Positions 26,109 through 35,193 are shown, counted from the stretch's first letter. The stretch is DNA of 64,000 nucleotides from Chloroflexota bacterium (GCA_016190695.1 JACPQC010000011.1:1-64000), one strand, 5' to 3'. Numbers and translations: made by a program. Notes: generated by a model not told the origin, from the sequence alone.

Positions 26109-26464
26109 GGTGACCGGGGTGGTAGCTGCTAAAGAAGAGTGAAGTAATTTCTCATTCTGGCTTGTCAGGTAGCACCACGAAGTATGAAAATGCCATGTTG
26201 AGGGAGCGTAGCGACTGAAGAATCTCGGGGGTGGGTGGAAGACAGATACTTCCCCTCCCCAGACCCTTCGCTGCCCCTTCGCTTCGCTCACTTCGTGGTG
26301 ACTCAGTGGAACCAGGGCTGCGGCTCAGGGTGACAATTCACGGCATCTATTTTCGGGGTAACACGACAATGCACGTCTGGATACCGATTTTCGCCGGTAT
26401 GACAGACACGGTGTTTGCTTTTACTATTTGTGAAATGATAAGTCCCCGTTCGCTGACCGGACTG
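26109..26464. other. 356-bp gene-free region with dispersed repeats
   Basis: No credible coding frame. It holds a 26-bp sequence (26265-26290, GC-rich TTCGCT repeats) found identically at 32540-32565. It also holds a REP-like palindrome, ATACCGATTTTCGCCGGTAT, at 26381-26400. CACCACGAAGT near 26174 is mirrored by ACTTCGTGGTG near 26290, so the middle part may be a small palindromic element. Confidence 0.6.
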
Positions 26465-27157
26465 CTACCAGAAGACGATGGCGGCCGCCATTGCCACGAG
26501 AACCCCGGCGCCGATCTTCGGTATGAACTTTTCATAGCGTGACAGCCTGCCCTGGAACCTGGCATAGACCTTGACGCCGGCGACGGTGGCCACGATGAGG
26601 CCCAGCAACACCGAAAAGCCGTAAGCCACCATAAGCACCCAGGCATTGAGGCCGCCGGCCACCAGGGCGAGCAGGGCGATCTCCTCCTCATGGGCAAAGC
26701 CGAGCACGAAGGCAAATGAAGCCAGTCCCAGCAAGCTCAAAGCAACTGCCGCCCTGTGCTTGTGCTTGTGGGTATGTTTGCCCTGTCCCGGATGTTCGTG
26801 TTCGTGTTCATGCGCTATCTTTGGCTGGCCGGCGTGGTTGTGGCCATGTTGCCTTTCCTCATCGTCCGCCTTTTCCCGGAACAGCTTGAAAGCCAGTGCC
26901 AGGACCAGGGCGGCGGCAACATACTTTATCCAGGGGGCGTCAAAATCGAGCCATCTTTGCAGCAGGACATAGGCGACAACAACGGCTACCGATGATACCA
27001 GGTGCCCCAATCCAATTATGGAAGAGCTGAGCGCCGCGCTGGCGATGGCATTCCTCTTTTTCAGGGAATACAGCACGGCTACCGGCCAGCCGTGACCCGG
27101 CTCAAAACCGTGAAAAAGACCGATAATGACTATGCCGATGTATGCCGGATTGAACAC
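26465..27157 (-). CDS. RcnA/NicO-like nickel/cobalt transporter
   Basis: A 230-aa membrane protein with six or seven helices. The first helix carries HGFEPGHG (His16, His22), the metal-site motif of the NicO/RcnA group. A cytoplasmic-type histidine-rich loop (about residues 104-136, rich in HGHNH, HEHEHEH and HTHKHKH) lies between halves. Later GFAHEEEIALLAL may add ligands. RcnA exports nickel and cobalt while NicO imports them, so direction cannot be read here. The gene is solitary, with no metal regulator adjacent. Confidence 0.8.
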   Translation of the reverse strand: MFNPAYIGIVIIGLFHGFEPGHGWPVAVLYSLKKRNAIASAALSSSIIGLGHLVSSVAVVVAYVLLQRWLDFDAPWIKYVAAALVLALAFKLFREKADDEERQHGHNHAGQPKIAHEHEHEHPGQGKHTHKHKHRAAVALSLLGLASFAFVLGFAHEEEIALLALVAGGLNAWVLMVAYGFSVLLGLIVATVAGVKVYARFQGRLSRYEKFIPKIGAGVLVAMAAAIVFW

Positions 27158-27262
27158 TCTTTCCTCCCGCTATCTGGATTTTATTCATTCCAATCGTGCT
27201 TTTGCTATGGCCCCGGCCTTTCTGTTCTCTTCTGTCCACATTTTCCCTTGAGGGGTTACTCC

Positions 27263-27292
27263 TTGTCAAGAGACAGTCATTTGAGTTAATAT
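27263..27292 (+). promoter_or_regulatory. predicted promoter upstream of MFS gene
   Basis: TTGTCA (27263-27268), 18-bp spacer, TAATAT (27287-27292). The gap to the chosen start codon at 27422 is about 130 bp. Confidence 0.4.
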
Positions 27293-27421
27293 GACCCTAT
27301 CGGATGTTGGCCCGGGAAAGGGAGTAGATATGAACAGCCGTTGCCGGGGAGACGCCCTGGAGATAGCAACCGCCTTCGAGGCACTGCGATGAATACAGGC
27401 GCGGCGGGCAGAGGATGGGCT

Positions 27422-28645
27422 ATGGATAAAAGGGCCCCCATATTTGCGCTGGTGTTCCTGGGCTACATGGGCTACGGGGTAATACTGCCGGTGCTGTCCC
27501 TCTACGCCGAATCGCTGGGGGCCAGTTTCTTCTTCATCGGTGTGATCATCTCCGCGTATGCTGCCGCCCAGTTGACAGTGCCGGTGCTGGCCGGGCGACT
27601 CTCGGACAGGGTGGGGCGAAAATTGCTGGTGGTGGTTGGATTCATTGGCGTGGCCGTAGCCGCCGCCCTGTACACGTTTGTGACCCAGCCCCTCCATTTC
27701 TTCATCCTCCAGATTGCCGCCGGTCTGTCCATCGGCTGCGTCTGGTCACCGCTGCTGGCCCAGCTAACGGACCTGACCCCCCCGCAGCACCGGGGCAAGG
27801 CGATGGGCATATTCAACCTGATGCTATTCATGGGCATCGGGCTGGGACCGCTGCTGGGCGGCTACGTCGCCTCGTCTTACGGTTTCCTGGCAGTATTTCA
27901 ACTATGGGCGGTCATTGCGGTCGTGGCCGGGCTGTTGAGCATGTTCTTCTTTGAAGAGAGAGCCGCCGTATTGGCCGTGGAGCCAAAACGGAGCTTGCCA
28001 GGCAAGGCGGTGGAGGCGCGACTGATAAAAGAAGGGGCTTTCGTCTCTTTCCTGTCAACCTGCACTCTCAGGTCGAGAAGCGGTTTCTGCTCCGGCTTCA
28101 ATCATGCCATACTGCCTCTTTATGCCGTGGCCGCGTTCAGCATTTCCCAGGAGATGGTGGGCGGCTTGCTGTTTATTCACGGGGTGCTCCTGGCATTGTT
28201 CACCCTGCCCAGCGGTGTGATCAGCGACAGGCTGGGCCGGAAATGGCCGGCTGTGTCCGGGGCCTTCGTGGCCACAACGGGCATCATCATGTACTATTTT
28301 GCCGGGAGCTACTGGCTGCTGTTCGTAGCCGTGGCCCTGGCCGGTGCGGGGGACGGGTTCAAAGGCTCGGCGCTGGGGGCGCTGGTGGGGGACCTGGCCA
28401 GCCCGGGGCGGCGGGGGGAGGCCTTCGGCTTCTACGTCACCGCCTTCCACGTGGGGGTGGTGGTGGCGGGGTTCGCCTTTGGCCTGGTGGCCGACCTGGC
28501 CGGACTGCGCGCCACCGTGCTGAGCTGGGGGATGTTCAGCCTGGCGCTTTCCTTCTCCGGCCTGCTGATAAACAGCGTCATCGCCAGGGGGGCGCTTCCG
28601 GTCAAAAGCTCTGCGCTGGAAGCTGAAGTCAAGCCCGCTGCTTAG
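27422..28645 (+). CDS. MFS transporter
   Basis: A 407-aa twelve-helix major facilitator of the tetracycline/multidrug-like branch. Motif A is GRLSDRVGRKLL after helix 2, and the second-half copy is GVISDRLGRKWP. GIGLGPLLGGYVASSYGF resembles motif C of H+ antiporters in helix 5. ATG 27422 is preceded by GAGG; two earlier in-frame ATGs (27341, 27389) would add a non-conserved hydrophilic stretch. The substrate is unknown. Confidence 0.87.
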   Translation: MDKRAPIFALVFLGYMGYGVILPVLSLYAESLGASFFFIGVIISAYAAAQLTVPVLAGRLSDRVGRKLLVVVGFIGVAVAAALYTFVTQPLHFFILQIAAGLSIGCVWSPLLAQLTDLTPPQHRGKAMGIFNLMLFMGIGLGPLLGGYVASSYGFLAVFQLWAVIAVVAGLLSMFFFEERAAVLAVEPKRSLPGKAVEARLIKEGAFVSFLSTCTLRSRSGFCSGFNHAILPLYAVAAFSISQEMVGGLLFIHGVLLALFTLPSGVISDRLGRKWPAVSGAFVATTGIIMYYFAGSYWLLFVAVALAGAGDGFKGSALGALVGDLASPGRRGEAFGFYVTAFHVGVVVAGFAFGLVADLAGLRATVLSWGMFSLALSFSGLLINSVIARGALPVKSSALEAEVKPAA

Positions 28646-28765
28646 CGGCCTGATACTGCCAGAGCATACCATTGCGCACGCTTCACTACAACGAGGCCTG
28701 ACGCGCCTGGACATCGGGTCAACGCCCGCCTCATCAATAAATCGAACCGGCCCGGCGTCCCGTTT

Positions 28766-30916
28766 CTAAAGCCCATACTTGCTCTTGGAGGACAGGTAGT
28801 CCTGCTGAACCTCCTGGGCGGACAGGGCGCGGTTATGGATCCGGACTTCGCCGACTACAGCCTTTATCAGGCGATTGTTCCATTTGCCGATAACCACATT
28901 GTAGCCTGAGTTCTTGATGTTGCCCGTCTGGATACCCGGCGCGCCTTCCTGCAGGCCATTGACATAGAGGAGCAACTGGTTGGAGTCATATGTCCCGGTG
29001 AGGTGGTACCATCTGCCGATGGCCATGTTCGTGTTCGCAATCGTGTTACTGTCATAGCCGTTCCTGACATAGAACATCGGCTTGTCCGTCATCGGATTGT
29101 ACAGGCCCCAATCATAGCCTACCCCTGACGGGTCGAAGGCGCCCATCCAGAAAGCGGACTTAACGGTAGCGGTGGTATAGACCCACATCTCCACCGTCAT
29201 CTGGTTGGTCAGGGAAGAGGCGACACTGCCGGCGGTGACATAATCATCGATGCCGTCAAAGCTGAGGGCATAGCCGCCGGGCACAGTCACCCAGGTGGCG
29301 CCGTAAATAGTCCCGTTCCGGCCGTTGCCACTCTGGTCAGCCACTGTATTGCCTGAGCCTTCGTTCATCGGCAGCCAGAGGATGAGACTATTCGGCGGCG
29401 GAGGGGTGATGTTATCGGCGCCGAGGGCGGCCTCAAGGTCGCTGACCCGGTCCTGCAGGGCGCTTATGGTGCCCGCCTGCTGTGCTACTGTGGCGGCAAG
29501 GGCGTTAAGCTGGCTGGAATGCTGGCTCAAGGAGACCTCAAGGCTGGATATCCTGCTGCTATGCTGCGCTGCCGAGTCCTGCAACAGGGCGAGAACGTTT
29601 CCCTGCTGGGACAGAGCGCCCTGTAGCGTCGTCAAATTGCCGCTGTGCTGGGCTACCAGCCCCTCCAGGACTGCGATCCGGGCGGAATACTCCGCCATCT
29701 GGGACTGAAACGCGGACAGGTCAGAGGCATTATCGCCGGGCAGGGTTTCCTCCAGTGCGGTGAGCCGGGCGCTATATTCCGCTATAAGGGCGGAAACATT
29801 ATCACCGGGCTGCCCTATCATGCCCTCGATTTCTGCCAGCCTGGCCTCGTACTCGGCCAGCAGGTCCTGCAGTGCAGTTATGTCACTGTTTGGCTGGGCT
29901 AACAAGCCCTCGATGATGGCGATCCTGTTCTCGTATTCAGCCAGCAGGGCCTGCAGGTCGGTTATGTCGCTGTTTGGCTGGGATAGCAGACCTTCAATGA
30001 CAGCTATCCTGTCCCCGTATTCGGCGAGCAGATTTTGCAGCTCGGTCACATCGCTGCCCGGCTGGCCGATCATGCCCTCGATAATCGCTATCCTGCTCTC
30101 GTACTCTGCCAGCAGTGCCTGTAATGCGGCGATGGCGCCGCCCTGCTCGGCGAGGGCATTCATCAACCCGGCGACGTCTTCCCCGGGCTGGGCTATCGTG
30201 TCTTCAAGGGCTGCGATCCTGCTGGCCAGGTCAGCTATTTGCTGCTGCAGGCCGAAAGTATCTCCGGCAGGCTGGGGGCCGAAACCCTCCAGGGCCTGGA
30301 TCCGGCTGCCGTGATCGGCAACTGCGCCCTCAAGGGCGCTGGTCCTGTTGAGCAACTGCGCCAGCGTATCCTCAATGCCGCCCACCCTGCCGGCCAGCTG
30401 GGCCAGGGCGTCTTGCAGGGAACTTACCGCCCCGGCGAGCTGGGTGACCAGTCCATCCAGCGCCCCCCCGCCGCCAGCCAGTTGGGAAAGCTGCGCCTCA
30501 AGCGCCCCTAACCTGTCAGACAGACCGGCCAGCGCCTGTTCCAGGGCGCCAATCCCGCCTATCAGTCCGTCAACGGTCTTCTGTAACCCGGCCACGATGT
30601 GGGCCAGACCTTTATCCTTGTCGTCCTTATCCTGGTCATTATCTTTGTCTTCGGCAGCTTTGGCTTTGCCCTTGCCTTCATCCTCGTCATCGTCGTCATC
30701 ATCATCTTCGTCCTTGTCTTTGTCCTTGAAGTCGCCTATACTATTCTGCAGAGCACCATTGGCCGCGGTCATGCCGTTACTATCCGTGAAGCTGATGACT
30801 GCGTTCTGCGGGGAGTGGGCCAGGGCGGTAGCGCTGACAGGCACCGCGGCGGTTGCCGCCACAATGACCGCCGCTATCAGGACCCTTGTCATGTGAAATA
30901 TCATTGTGGTACGCAT
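28766..30916 (-). CDS. secreted coiled-coil protein with C-terminal LamG domain
   Basis: A 716-aa exported protein. Residues 1-34 form a signal peptide (RVLIAAVIVAATAAVPVSA). Residues 63-102 are an almost pure Asp/Glu/Lys tract. Residues 103-500 are a long heptad-rich coiled coil with many (I/L)xxLE-type turns, including four near-identical 28-residue units at 268-378. A PPPP hinge at 505-508 leads to a concanavalin/LamG-like fold (509-716), with LILWLPMNEGSGNTVADQSG and LSFDGIDDYVTAGS. It looks like a stalk presenting a glycan- or protein-binding head. No anchor motif is seen. The acidic tract may bind calcium. Function unknown. Confidence 0.8.
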   Translation of the reverse strand: MRTTMIFHMTRVLIAAVIVAATAAVPVSATALAHSPQNAVISFTDSNGMTAANGALQNSIGDFKDKDKDEDDDDDDDEDEGKGKAKAAEDKDNDQDKDDKDKGLAHIVAGLQKTVDGLIGGIGALEQALAGLSDRLGALEAQLSQLAGGGGALDGLVTQLAGAVSSLQDALAQLAGRVGGIEDTLAQLLNRTSALEGAVADHGSRIQALEGFGPQPAGDTFGLQQQIADLASRIAALEDTIAQPGEDVAGLMNALAEQGGAIAALQALLAEYESRIAIIEGMIGQPGSDVTELQNLLAEYGDRIAVIEGLLSQPNSDITDLQALLAEYENRIAIIEGLLAQPNSDITALQDLLAEYEARLAEIEGMIGQPGDNVSALIAEYSARLTALEETLPGDNASDLSAFQSQMAEYSARIAVLEGLVAQHSGNLTTLQGALSQQGNVLALLQDSAAQHSSRISSLEVSLSQHSSQLNALAATVAQQAGTISALQDRVSDLEAALGADNITPPPPNSLILWLPMNEGSGNTVADQSGNGRNGTIYGATWVTVPGGYALSFDGIDDYVTAGSVASSLTNQMTVEMWVYTTATVKSAFWMGAFDPSGVGYDWGLYNPMTDKPMFYVRNGYDSNTIANTNMAIGRWYHLTGTYDSNQLLLYVNGLQEGAPGIQTGNIKNSGYNVVIGKWNNRLIKAVVGEVRIHNRALSAQEVQQDYLSSKSKYGL
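29783..30115 (-). repeat. four tandem 84-bp repeats in the coiled-coil gene
   Basis: Four 28-codon units encode LLAEYxxRIAxIEGxxxQPxxDxTxLQ with few changes (residues 268-378 of the protein). The DNA is similar enough between units for slippage or unequal crossover, so the stalk length may vary between strains. Confidence 0.75.
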
Positions 30917-30954
30917 GAGGTTGGACCTCTGGAAACTACCCGGTTTCTATGACT

Positions 30955-30988
30955 TTAGTACGGGGGGTAGTTCCTCCCTTAGTACTAA
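30955..30988. promoter_or_regulatory. inverted repeat upstream of the LamG gene
   Basis: TTAGTAC (30955-30961) and GTACTAA (30982-30988) flank GC-rich half-sites GGGGGG and CCTCCC. It lies about 40 bp upstream of the start codon, as an operator would. No matching regulator gene is adjacent. Confidence 0.35.
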
Positions 30989-31153
30989 TATAACCTTGCG
31001 GAGTTAAATTACCGGTAAAGAAAGTAAAATTCTGGTAACAATATTTCAGGCCAGTCCGGTTGACTCGTCCGCGCGGAGATGGCAATGGCCTATTTCCCGT
31101 TACCGTTCGATAAATGATACAATCACAGGACAAAATGACCGGGCATCCTCTGG

Positions 31154-32455
31154 ATGTCGGCTTGCCGGGTCCCAGGAAAGGTCAACATAGACACAGAAGT
31201 TAAGCTCCACAGCCAGGCAAGCTGGCCGGCCCGAAGCGAGAAGTCCTATGCCCGATGGCTGGTGCTGGCACTTGGCATTGCGATAATAGTGGCCGCCGTC
31301 GGCCCCCGGATGTCTTACAGCGTCTTCATCGAGCCGGTATCGGCGGAGATGGGGTGGACACGGACTTCGGCGGTGCTACCCTTTGCCGTCCTGGTGCTGG
31401 GGTGGGGCTTGCTCCAGCCGGTGATAGGCCGGCTCATCGATTTTTACGGGCCGCGCGCCGTTATCATAATATCCCTGGCAGTGGCCGGCTTTGCCTTCGC
31501 CGCCACCTCGCAGATAACGCAGCTATGGCAGATGGTGCTTCTCCTGGGGGTTATTTACGCACCGGCGGCTGCCGGCAGCGGCCCGATATCCCTCAACGTC
31601 CTGATCGCTCCCTGGTTCGGCGAACGACACCGGGCGAAGGTCTTCGCCGCTATCTCCGGTTTTCTGCCCATAAGCGTGTTCGTAATCGCCCCCCTTTCGT
31701 TCTGGGCGATAAATAACTGGGGATGGCGGCAGGCCTTTATTGGCCTGGGGGTGCTTTTCCTGGCCACCGTTCCCCTGGCCTTTTTCGGTCTGAGGGAACG
31801 ACACCGCCCCGATTCGCAGCCCGGAACCAGGGAATGGTCCGGTTTTCTGGGCCAACTGTGGCAGGACGCCGCCCGTGCCTTTCGCTTGCCACCGTTTCGT
31901 TACCTGTCCCTGGCCTATTTCACCTGCGGGTTTACCGCCATCTTCTTTATGGGACAACTGGCGGTAGTGGCCACAGCATATGGCTTCACGCCGGCGCTAG
32001 GGGCTACGGCCGTGGCGGTATCCGGCATTGTGGCCGGAGCGGGCACTTTACTGTGCGGGGTGCTGGCGGACCGCTATTCCCGGACCATTGTGCTGGCAAT
32101 AGTATATGCGCTGAGGGGGCTGGGGTTTGTCCTGCTGCTGACCGTGGGTGCGCTCAGCCCGGCCGCCTTCATGACGGCAGTGGTGGTCTCGGCGTTTCCC
32201 CTGTTCGCCACCGACCCGCCGACCAACGCGCTCATCTATGGCCTGTTCCAGCGGCAGGGGGTGGGGCTGCGCCTCGGCCTTGCTTTTTCGCTCCACCACA
32301 TAGGCGGCTTCATGGGGATGTTGATAGGGGGGCTTCTGTTCGACATGGTGGCCAACTACGCCATCATGCTCTGGATCGGCGCCGGGCTGATGTTCTTCGC
32401 CACTGCTATGTCCCTGCGGGCCAGGCAGGCACTGAAAGGACATCCGGGCGCTTAG
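31154..32455 (+). CDS. MFS transporter (oxalate/formate antiporter-like)
   Basis: A 433-aa twelve-helix major facilitator. Features are a hydrophilic N-terminus of about 35 residues, GRLIDFYGPRAVI after helix 2, WFGERHRAKVFA between helices 4 and 5, and GVLADRYSRTIVL in the second half. The WFGERHRAKVFA signature and SVFIEPVSAEMGWTRTS suit the monocarboxylate/OFA-type branch. The substrate is not predictable. No ribosome site is obvious at ATG 31154, and there is no good internal start before the first helix. Confidence 0.84.
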   Translation: MSACRVPGKVNIDTEVKLHSQASWPARSEKSYARWLVLALGIAIIVAAVGPRMSYSVFIEPVSAEMGWTRTSAVLPFAVLVLGWGLLQPVIGRLIDFYGPRAVIIISLAVAGFAFAATSQITQLWQMVLLLGVIYAPAAAGSGPISLNVLIAPWFGERHRAKVFAAISGFLPISVFVIAPLSFWAINNWGWRQAFIGLGVLFLATVPLAFFGLRERHRPDSQPGTREWSGFLGQLWQDAARAFRLPPFRYLSLAYFTCGFTAIFFMGQLAVVATAYGFTPALGATAVAVSGIVAGAGTLLCGVLADRYSRTIVLAIVYALRGLGFVLLLTVGALSPAAFMTAVVVSAFPLFATDPPTNALIYGLFQRQGVGLRLGLAFSLHHIGGFMGMLIGGLLFDMVANYAIMLWIGAGLMFFATAMSLRARQALKGHPGA

Positions 32456-32539
32456 CCCCCCAGTGCTGGAGGATTGCACTCACAGTACATCACTTGGGGG
32501 GGGAACACGGAGCGCGAGACCACCCCCACCGGCCGAGAT

Positions 32540-32565
32540 CCTTCGCTGCCCCTTCGCTTCGCTCA
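32540..32565. repeat. 26-bp dispersed repeat, second copy at 26265-26290
   Basis: Both copies are identical over 26 bp and lie just downstream of MFS genes, in sequence rich in TTCGCT motifs ending in a GTGACA/ATGACA-like tail. Confidence 0.6.
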
Positions 32566-32601
32566 GGGTTGCTCAGGATGACAGTATGCGGCTTTCTAAA
32601 C

Positions 32602-33729
32602 TTAGGTTACGTTGATAAAGGTGCGGGCACGGTACAGCCTCTTGCCGGTTATCCAGTGGAAAAAGTCGATAGTGCAGGGGAACTGCCCCCGCTCTGTCGG
32701 CCTTATCAAGCAGTCGCCACGCATGGCGGCGGTGATACGGAAGGGGAAGTTGGCGGGGCGGTTGATGGGACGCGAGTACTGGCCAAAGGGAGGCACCCCC
32801 AGGGCATAGCCGTCTTCGGCGATGAACTCCAGCGGCAGGCCGAACCTTATCTCGTTGATGGTGTAGGTGGCATCGATGAACCGGACCAGCACCGTCTGGC
32901 CGACCTTGCAGTTGATCGCCGCCCGCTCAAAGGGGGTGTCATCGTCAATGCGGCGCGCCTCCCCGCTGATTACAAAAATGTCCGGCCGGAAATCATGCAG
33001 GATGCCATCAGTGGTAAAGTTTCTCGAGGCTATGGGGTCATCCCGGTCACATTTCTGCATGAAGGCGTCATGGTTCAACTCGTGCCAGCGCGTGTCGATA
33101 TCGTCAGGGACCCAGAGCGCCTCGATATCATAGCGTACCAGGTGGTGGGGGGGATTGAAGGCGCGTGTGTAACCGGGGCCTCCCGGCGGGTAGGGCGGGC
33201 CTGGCACATCGCGGGATTCCGGGGTATCCGGCTTGGGGGGGTCGACGATGAAGGCCCCGTACAGACCCATTTCGAAGTGCAGCGCGGTGTTCTTGTGACA
33301 ATGGTAGAGGAACGTGCCCGCCTGGTTGGTGGCGAACTGGTAGGTGAAGTTGCCCGATATCTCGAAGGAATGCTTGCCCACACCGTCATTCAGGGAGCTA
33401 GGCTCGATGCCATGCCAGTGGATGGTATGAGTGTTTATCTGGGCGCCGACCCGGGCGTGGACGATGTCCCCCTCGACGGTCCTGATGGTCTTGGAGGGGA
33501 AGGCGCGGCGCTGGTCGGTATCATCATCGGGGTCTTCCAGTATCCACATGCGCACCTTGTCGTGCCCGGGCACCTCCAGGTCTAAGTTTACGGCCAGGTT
33601 CCGGGCGATGCGGCGCGTCGGGGTGACCGGGTCTAAAGGGCCTCCGCCGAAGGTAGGCGGGCAGACATGCTTGTTAAATATGGGTAACTCTTCACGGGCT
33701 AACGGCCTCAGTGGCAGTATCGGTAACAT
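32602..33729 (-). CDS. multicopper oxidase subunit without signal peptide
   Basis: A 375-aa cupredoxin-type protein. The first domain has a trinuclear-type HxH pair in HTIHWHG (His101, 104, 106). It also has a type 1 copper-like cluster in FLYHCHKNTALHFEMGLYG (His143, Cys144, His145, His151, Met154). The C-terminal half (about 200-375) keeps a cupredoxin look but no obvious copper ligands. There is no export signal, unlike the partner gene upstream, which has a Tat signal. The two genes were 12 nt apart before a MITE inserted. The RBS GAGGAG survives because it lies in the duplicated target. The substrate is unknown. Confidence 0.82.
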   Translation of the reverse strand: MLPILPLRPLAREELPIFNKHVCPPTFGGGPLDPVTPTRRIARNLAVNLDLEVPGHDKVRMWILEDPDDDTDQRRAFPSKTIRTVEGDIVHARVGAQINTHTIHWHGIEPSSLNDGVGKHSFEISGNFTYQFATNQAGTFLYHCHKNTALHFEMGLYGAFIVDPPKPDTPESRDVPGPPYPPGGPGYTRAFNPPHHLVRYDIEALWVPDDIDTRWHELNHDAFMQKCDRDDPIASRNFTTDGILHDFRPDIFVISGEARRIDDDTPFERAAINCKVGQTVLVRFIDATYTINEIRFGLPLEFIAEDGYALGVPPFGQYSRPINRPANFPFRITAAMRGDCLIRPTERGQFPCTIDFFHWITGKRLYRARTFINVT

Positions 33730-33743
33730 CTTCTACGCTCCTC

Positions 33744-33962
33744 CACTCTTGTCCAAAATAAATTTTTCGATTACGTTTAATTTAGACAGCATCGTTTAGC
33801 GGCAGACCTTGTTTCTTAAACTCACATACATATTGTCATACCAGCCCTTCGATTTCACTCAGGGTAAACGAAGACTGGTATCCAGAGCAGGATATTGAGA
33901 CAACAAGCAAACATATTCCAGGCACAATGCCCCATCCCTATTTTTTAATTTGGACAGCAGTG
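33744..33962. mobile_element. MITE, family A copy 1
   Basis: A 219-bp element with terminal inverted repeats CACTCTTGTCCAAAATA and CACTGCTGTCCAAATTA (14/17 identical). It is flanked by 9-bp target duplications ACGCTCCTC (33735-33743) and ATGCTCCTC (33963-33971), with one mismatch. It encodes no protein and contains an ATACCAG...CTGGTAT palindrome (33838-33881). Copy 2 is at 63673-63931. A 9-bp duplication is compatible with IS4-type transposases. Confidence 0.8.
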
Positions 33963-33969
33963 ATGCTCC

Positions 33970-35193
33970 TCAGTGTAATTCCGGCGGCCCGCCCTTTTCA
34001 TCGGGGTCCGCGTGTGGGAAGGGCACACCATCCAGGTCTCCGGTGATCTCCCACCCGGTGACCAGTCCCTGGGGATAGTTGCCGCCGGCGGCGCTCTGGG
34101 ACTGCTCATTGTGGCCGTGCATGGGGAATGCCAGGGGGGACTGGCTGACGCCGCCCAGGGTGAGCGAAAACTCCATCTTGAGCAACTCCCGCAGGGGCTT
34201 TGACGGGTCCCCGGGGATGTCCGGCGGCCGGATGAAGGGGAGAAGCCAGTCCATGCACTGTGACACCTCGTCGGTGAAGGTGTCTATGAAAAAGACATTT
34301 TCCCTGACTTCAAGATGGCCGGTCTCGTCCCGCCTGGCCAGCAGGTAAACGTGGTTACCGTGGATGTGAGGCGAGTCCGCCGTCATGCCTGTATCCATTA
34401 TCCTTAACAGGTGCGGCTGCCCGATCCTGCCCGATGGCACGGTGCTGTGGTCATGGGCGGCAAAGGCCCCGCTGAGACCGTTGATGGTGAAATACCGGGG
34501 CAGGAACTCATCCTTGAACTGAGCGGCGTCAATAGGCTCTCCCCGCTCGGCCATCGCGTTGAACCGGGGGTCTATGGAGTGGAAAATCCAGATGCGGGTG
34601 CGCTCCGGTTTCCACGGTTGGCCGGGGAAATGCGCCTCTGTCCCCAGGTCATCGAAGAGCCGCTGGATGTTAGGCGTGGGACGGCTGTAAGGCGTGTTCC
34701 CGGTGCTGGGCAATATAATCATCGGCCCGTGCAGCCCCAGGACGCGGTTGACCGGGGCGTTGAGGTGGTCATAGTAAATATAGCTGCCCCCTTCCGGGGC
34801 GATGAAGTCCAGCAGCTTCGTTTCACCCGGGGCAATCTCGATTCCGGCACCGGCATCACCGGGCACGCCGGGTATCCTGAACCCGTGTACCTGGGGAAGA
34901 TGGTTGGCGATAGAAATCTCCATCTCCTCGCCCTCGATGGCCTGGAGCAGCGGGCCGGGGAAATGGGGCATCGGCTTCAGTTCATCCAGGTCTTCAAAGT
35001 CCCAGTGATAGACCATTGTGCCGTCTATCATCTGGACCAGCGCCTCGGTAATGGCCAACCGGCGGCGGGTGCCGTAGCGAGCGGGCGGCTTGCCGAAGAG
35101 TCCGTAGCGGCCCGCCACCGCCCCGCTGCCCAGGGCCGCCGCCCCGACCATTGCATACCGCAGGAACTCACGCCTGTTTATGTTCGCCACCAT
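33970..35193 (-). CDS. Tat-exported multicopper oxidase-like protein
   Basis: A 407-aa protein with a twin-arginine signal (NRREFLRYAMVG, about residues 6-17) and cupredoxin domains. The N-terminal domain is degenerate: YIYYDHLNAPVNRVLGLHG stands where HCH would be expected. The C-terminal part has histidine pairs in SPHIHGNHVYLL and FPMHGHNEQSQSAAGGNYPQG. ATG 35193 is fixed by GGAGGAGG 7 nt upstream; the longer frame to 35307 would hide the Tat signal. It is the first gene of a pair with 32602-33729. The complementary sets of copper ligands suggest one heteromeric oxidase. The stop codon overlaps the MITE target duplication. Confidence 0.82.
   Translation of the reverse strand: MVANINRREFLRYAMVGAAALGSGAVAGRYGLFGKPPARYGTRRRLAITEALVQMIDGTMVYHWDFEDLDELKPMPHFPGPLLQAIEGEEMEISIANHLPQVHGFRIPGVPGDAGAGIEIAPGETKLLDFIAPEGGSYIYYDHLNAPVNRVLGLHGPMIILPSTGNTPYSRPTPNIQRLFDDLGTEAHFPGQPWKPERTRIWIFHSIDPRFNAMAERGEPIDAAQFKDEFLPRYFTINGLSGAFAAHDHSTVPSGRIGQPHLLRIMDTGMTADSPHIHGNHVYLLARRDETGHLEVRENVFFIDTFTDEVSQCMDWLLPFIRPPDIPGDPSKPLRELLKMEFSLTLGGVSQSPLAFPMHGHNEQSQSAAGGNYPQGLVTGWEITGDLDGVPFPHADPDEKGGPPELH

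Noticed and set aside
31723-33585. 620-codon plus-strand open frame spanning an MFS gene and a multicopper oxidase gene
   Set aside because: Both covered genes have clear motifs on their own frames; the long frame has biased Arg/Gly/Pro composition and no recognisable domain.
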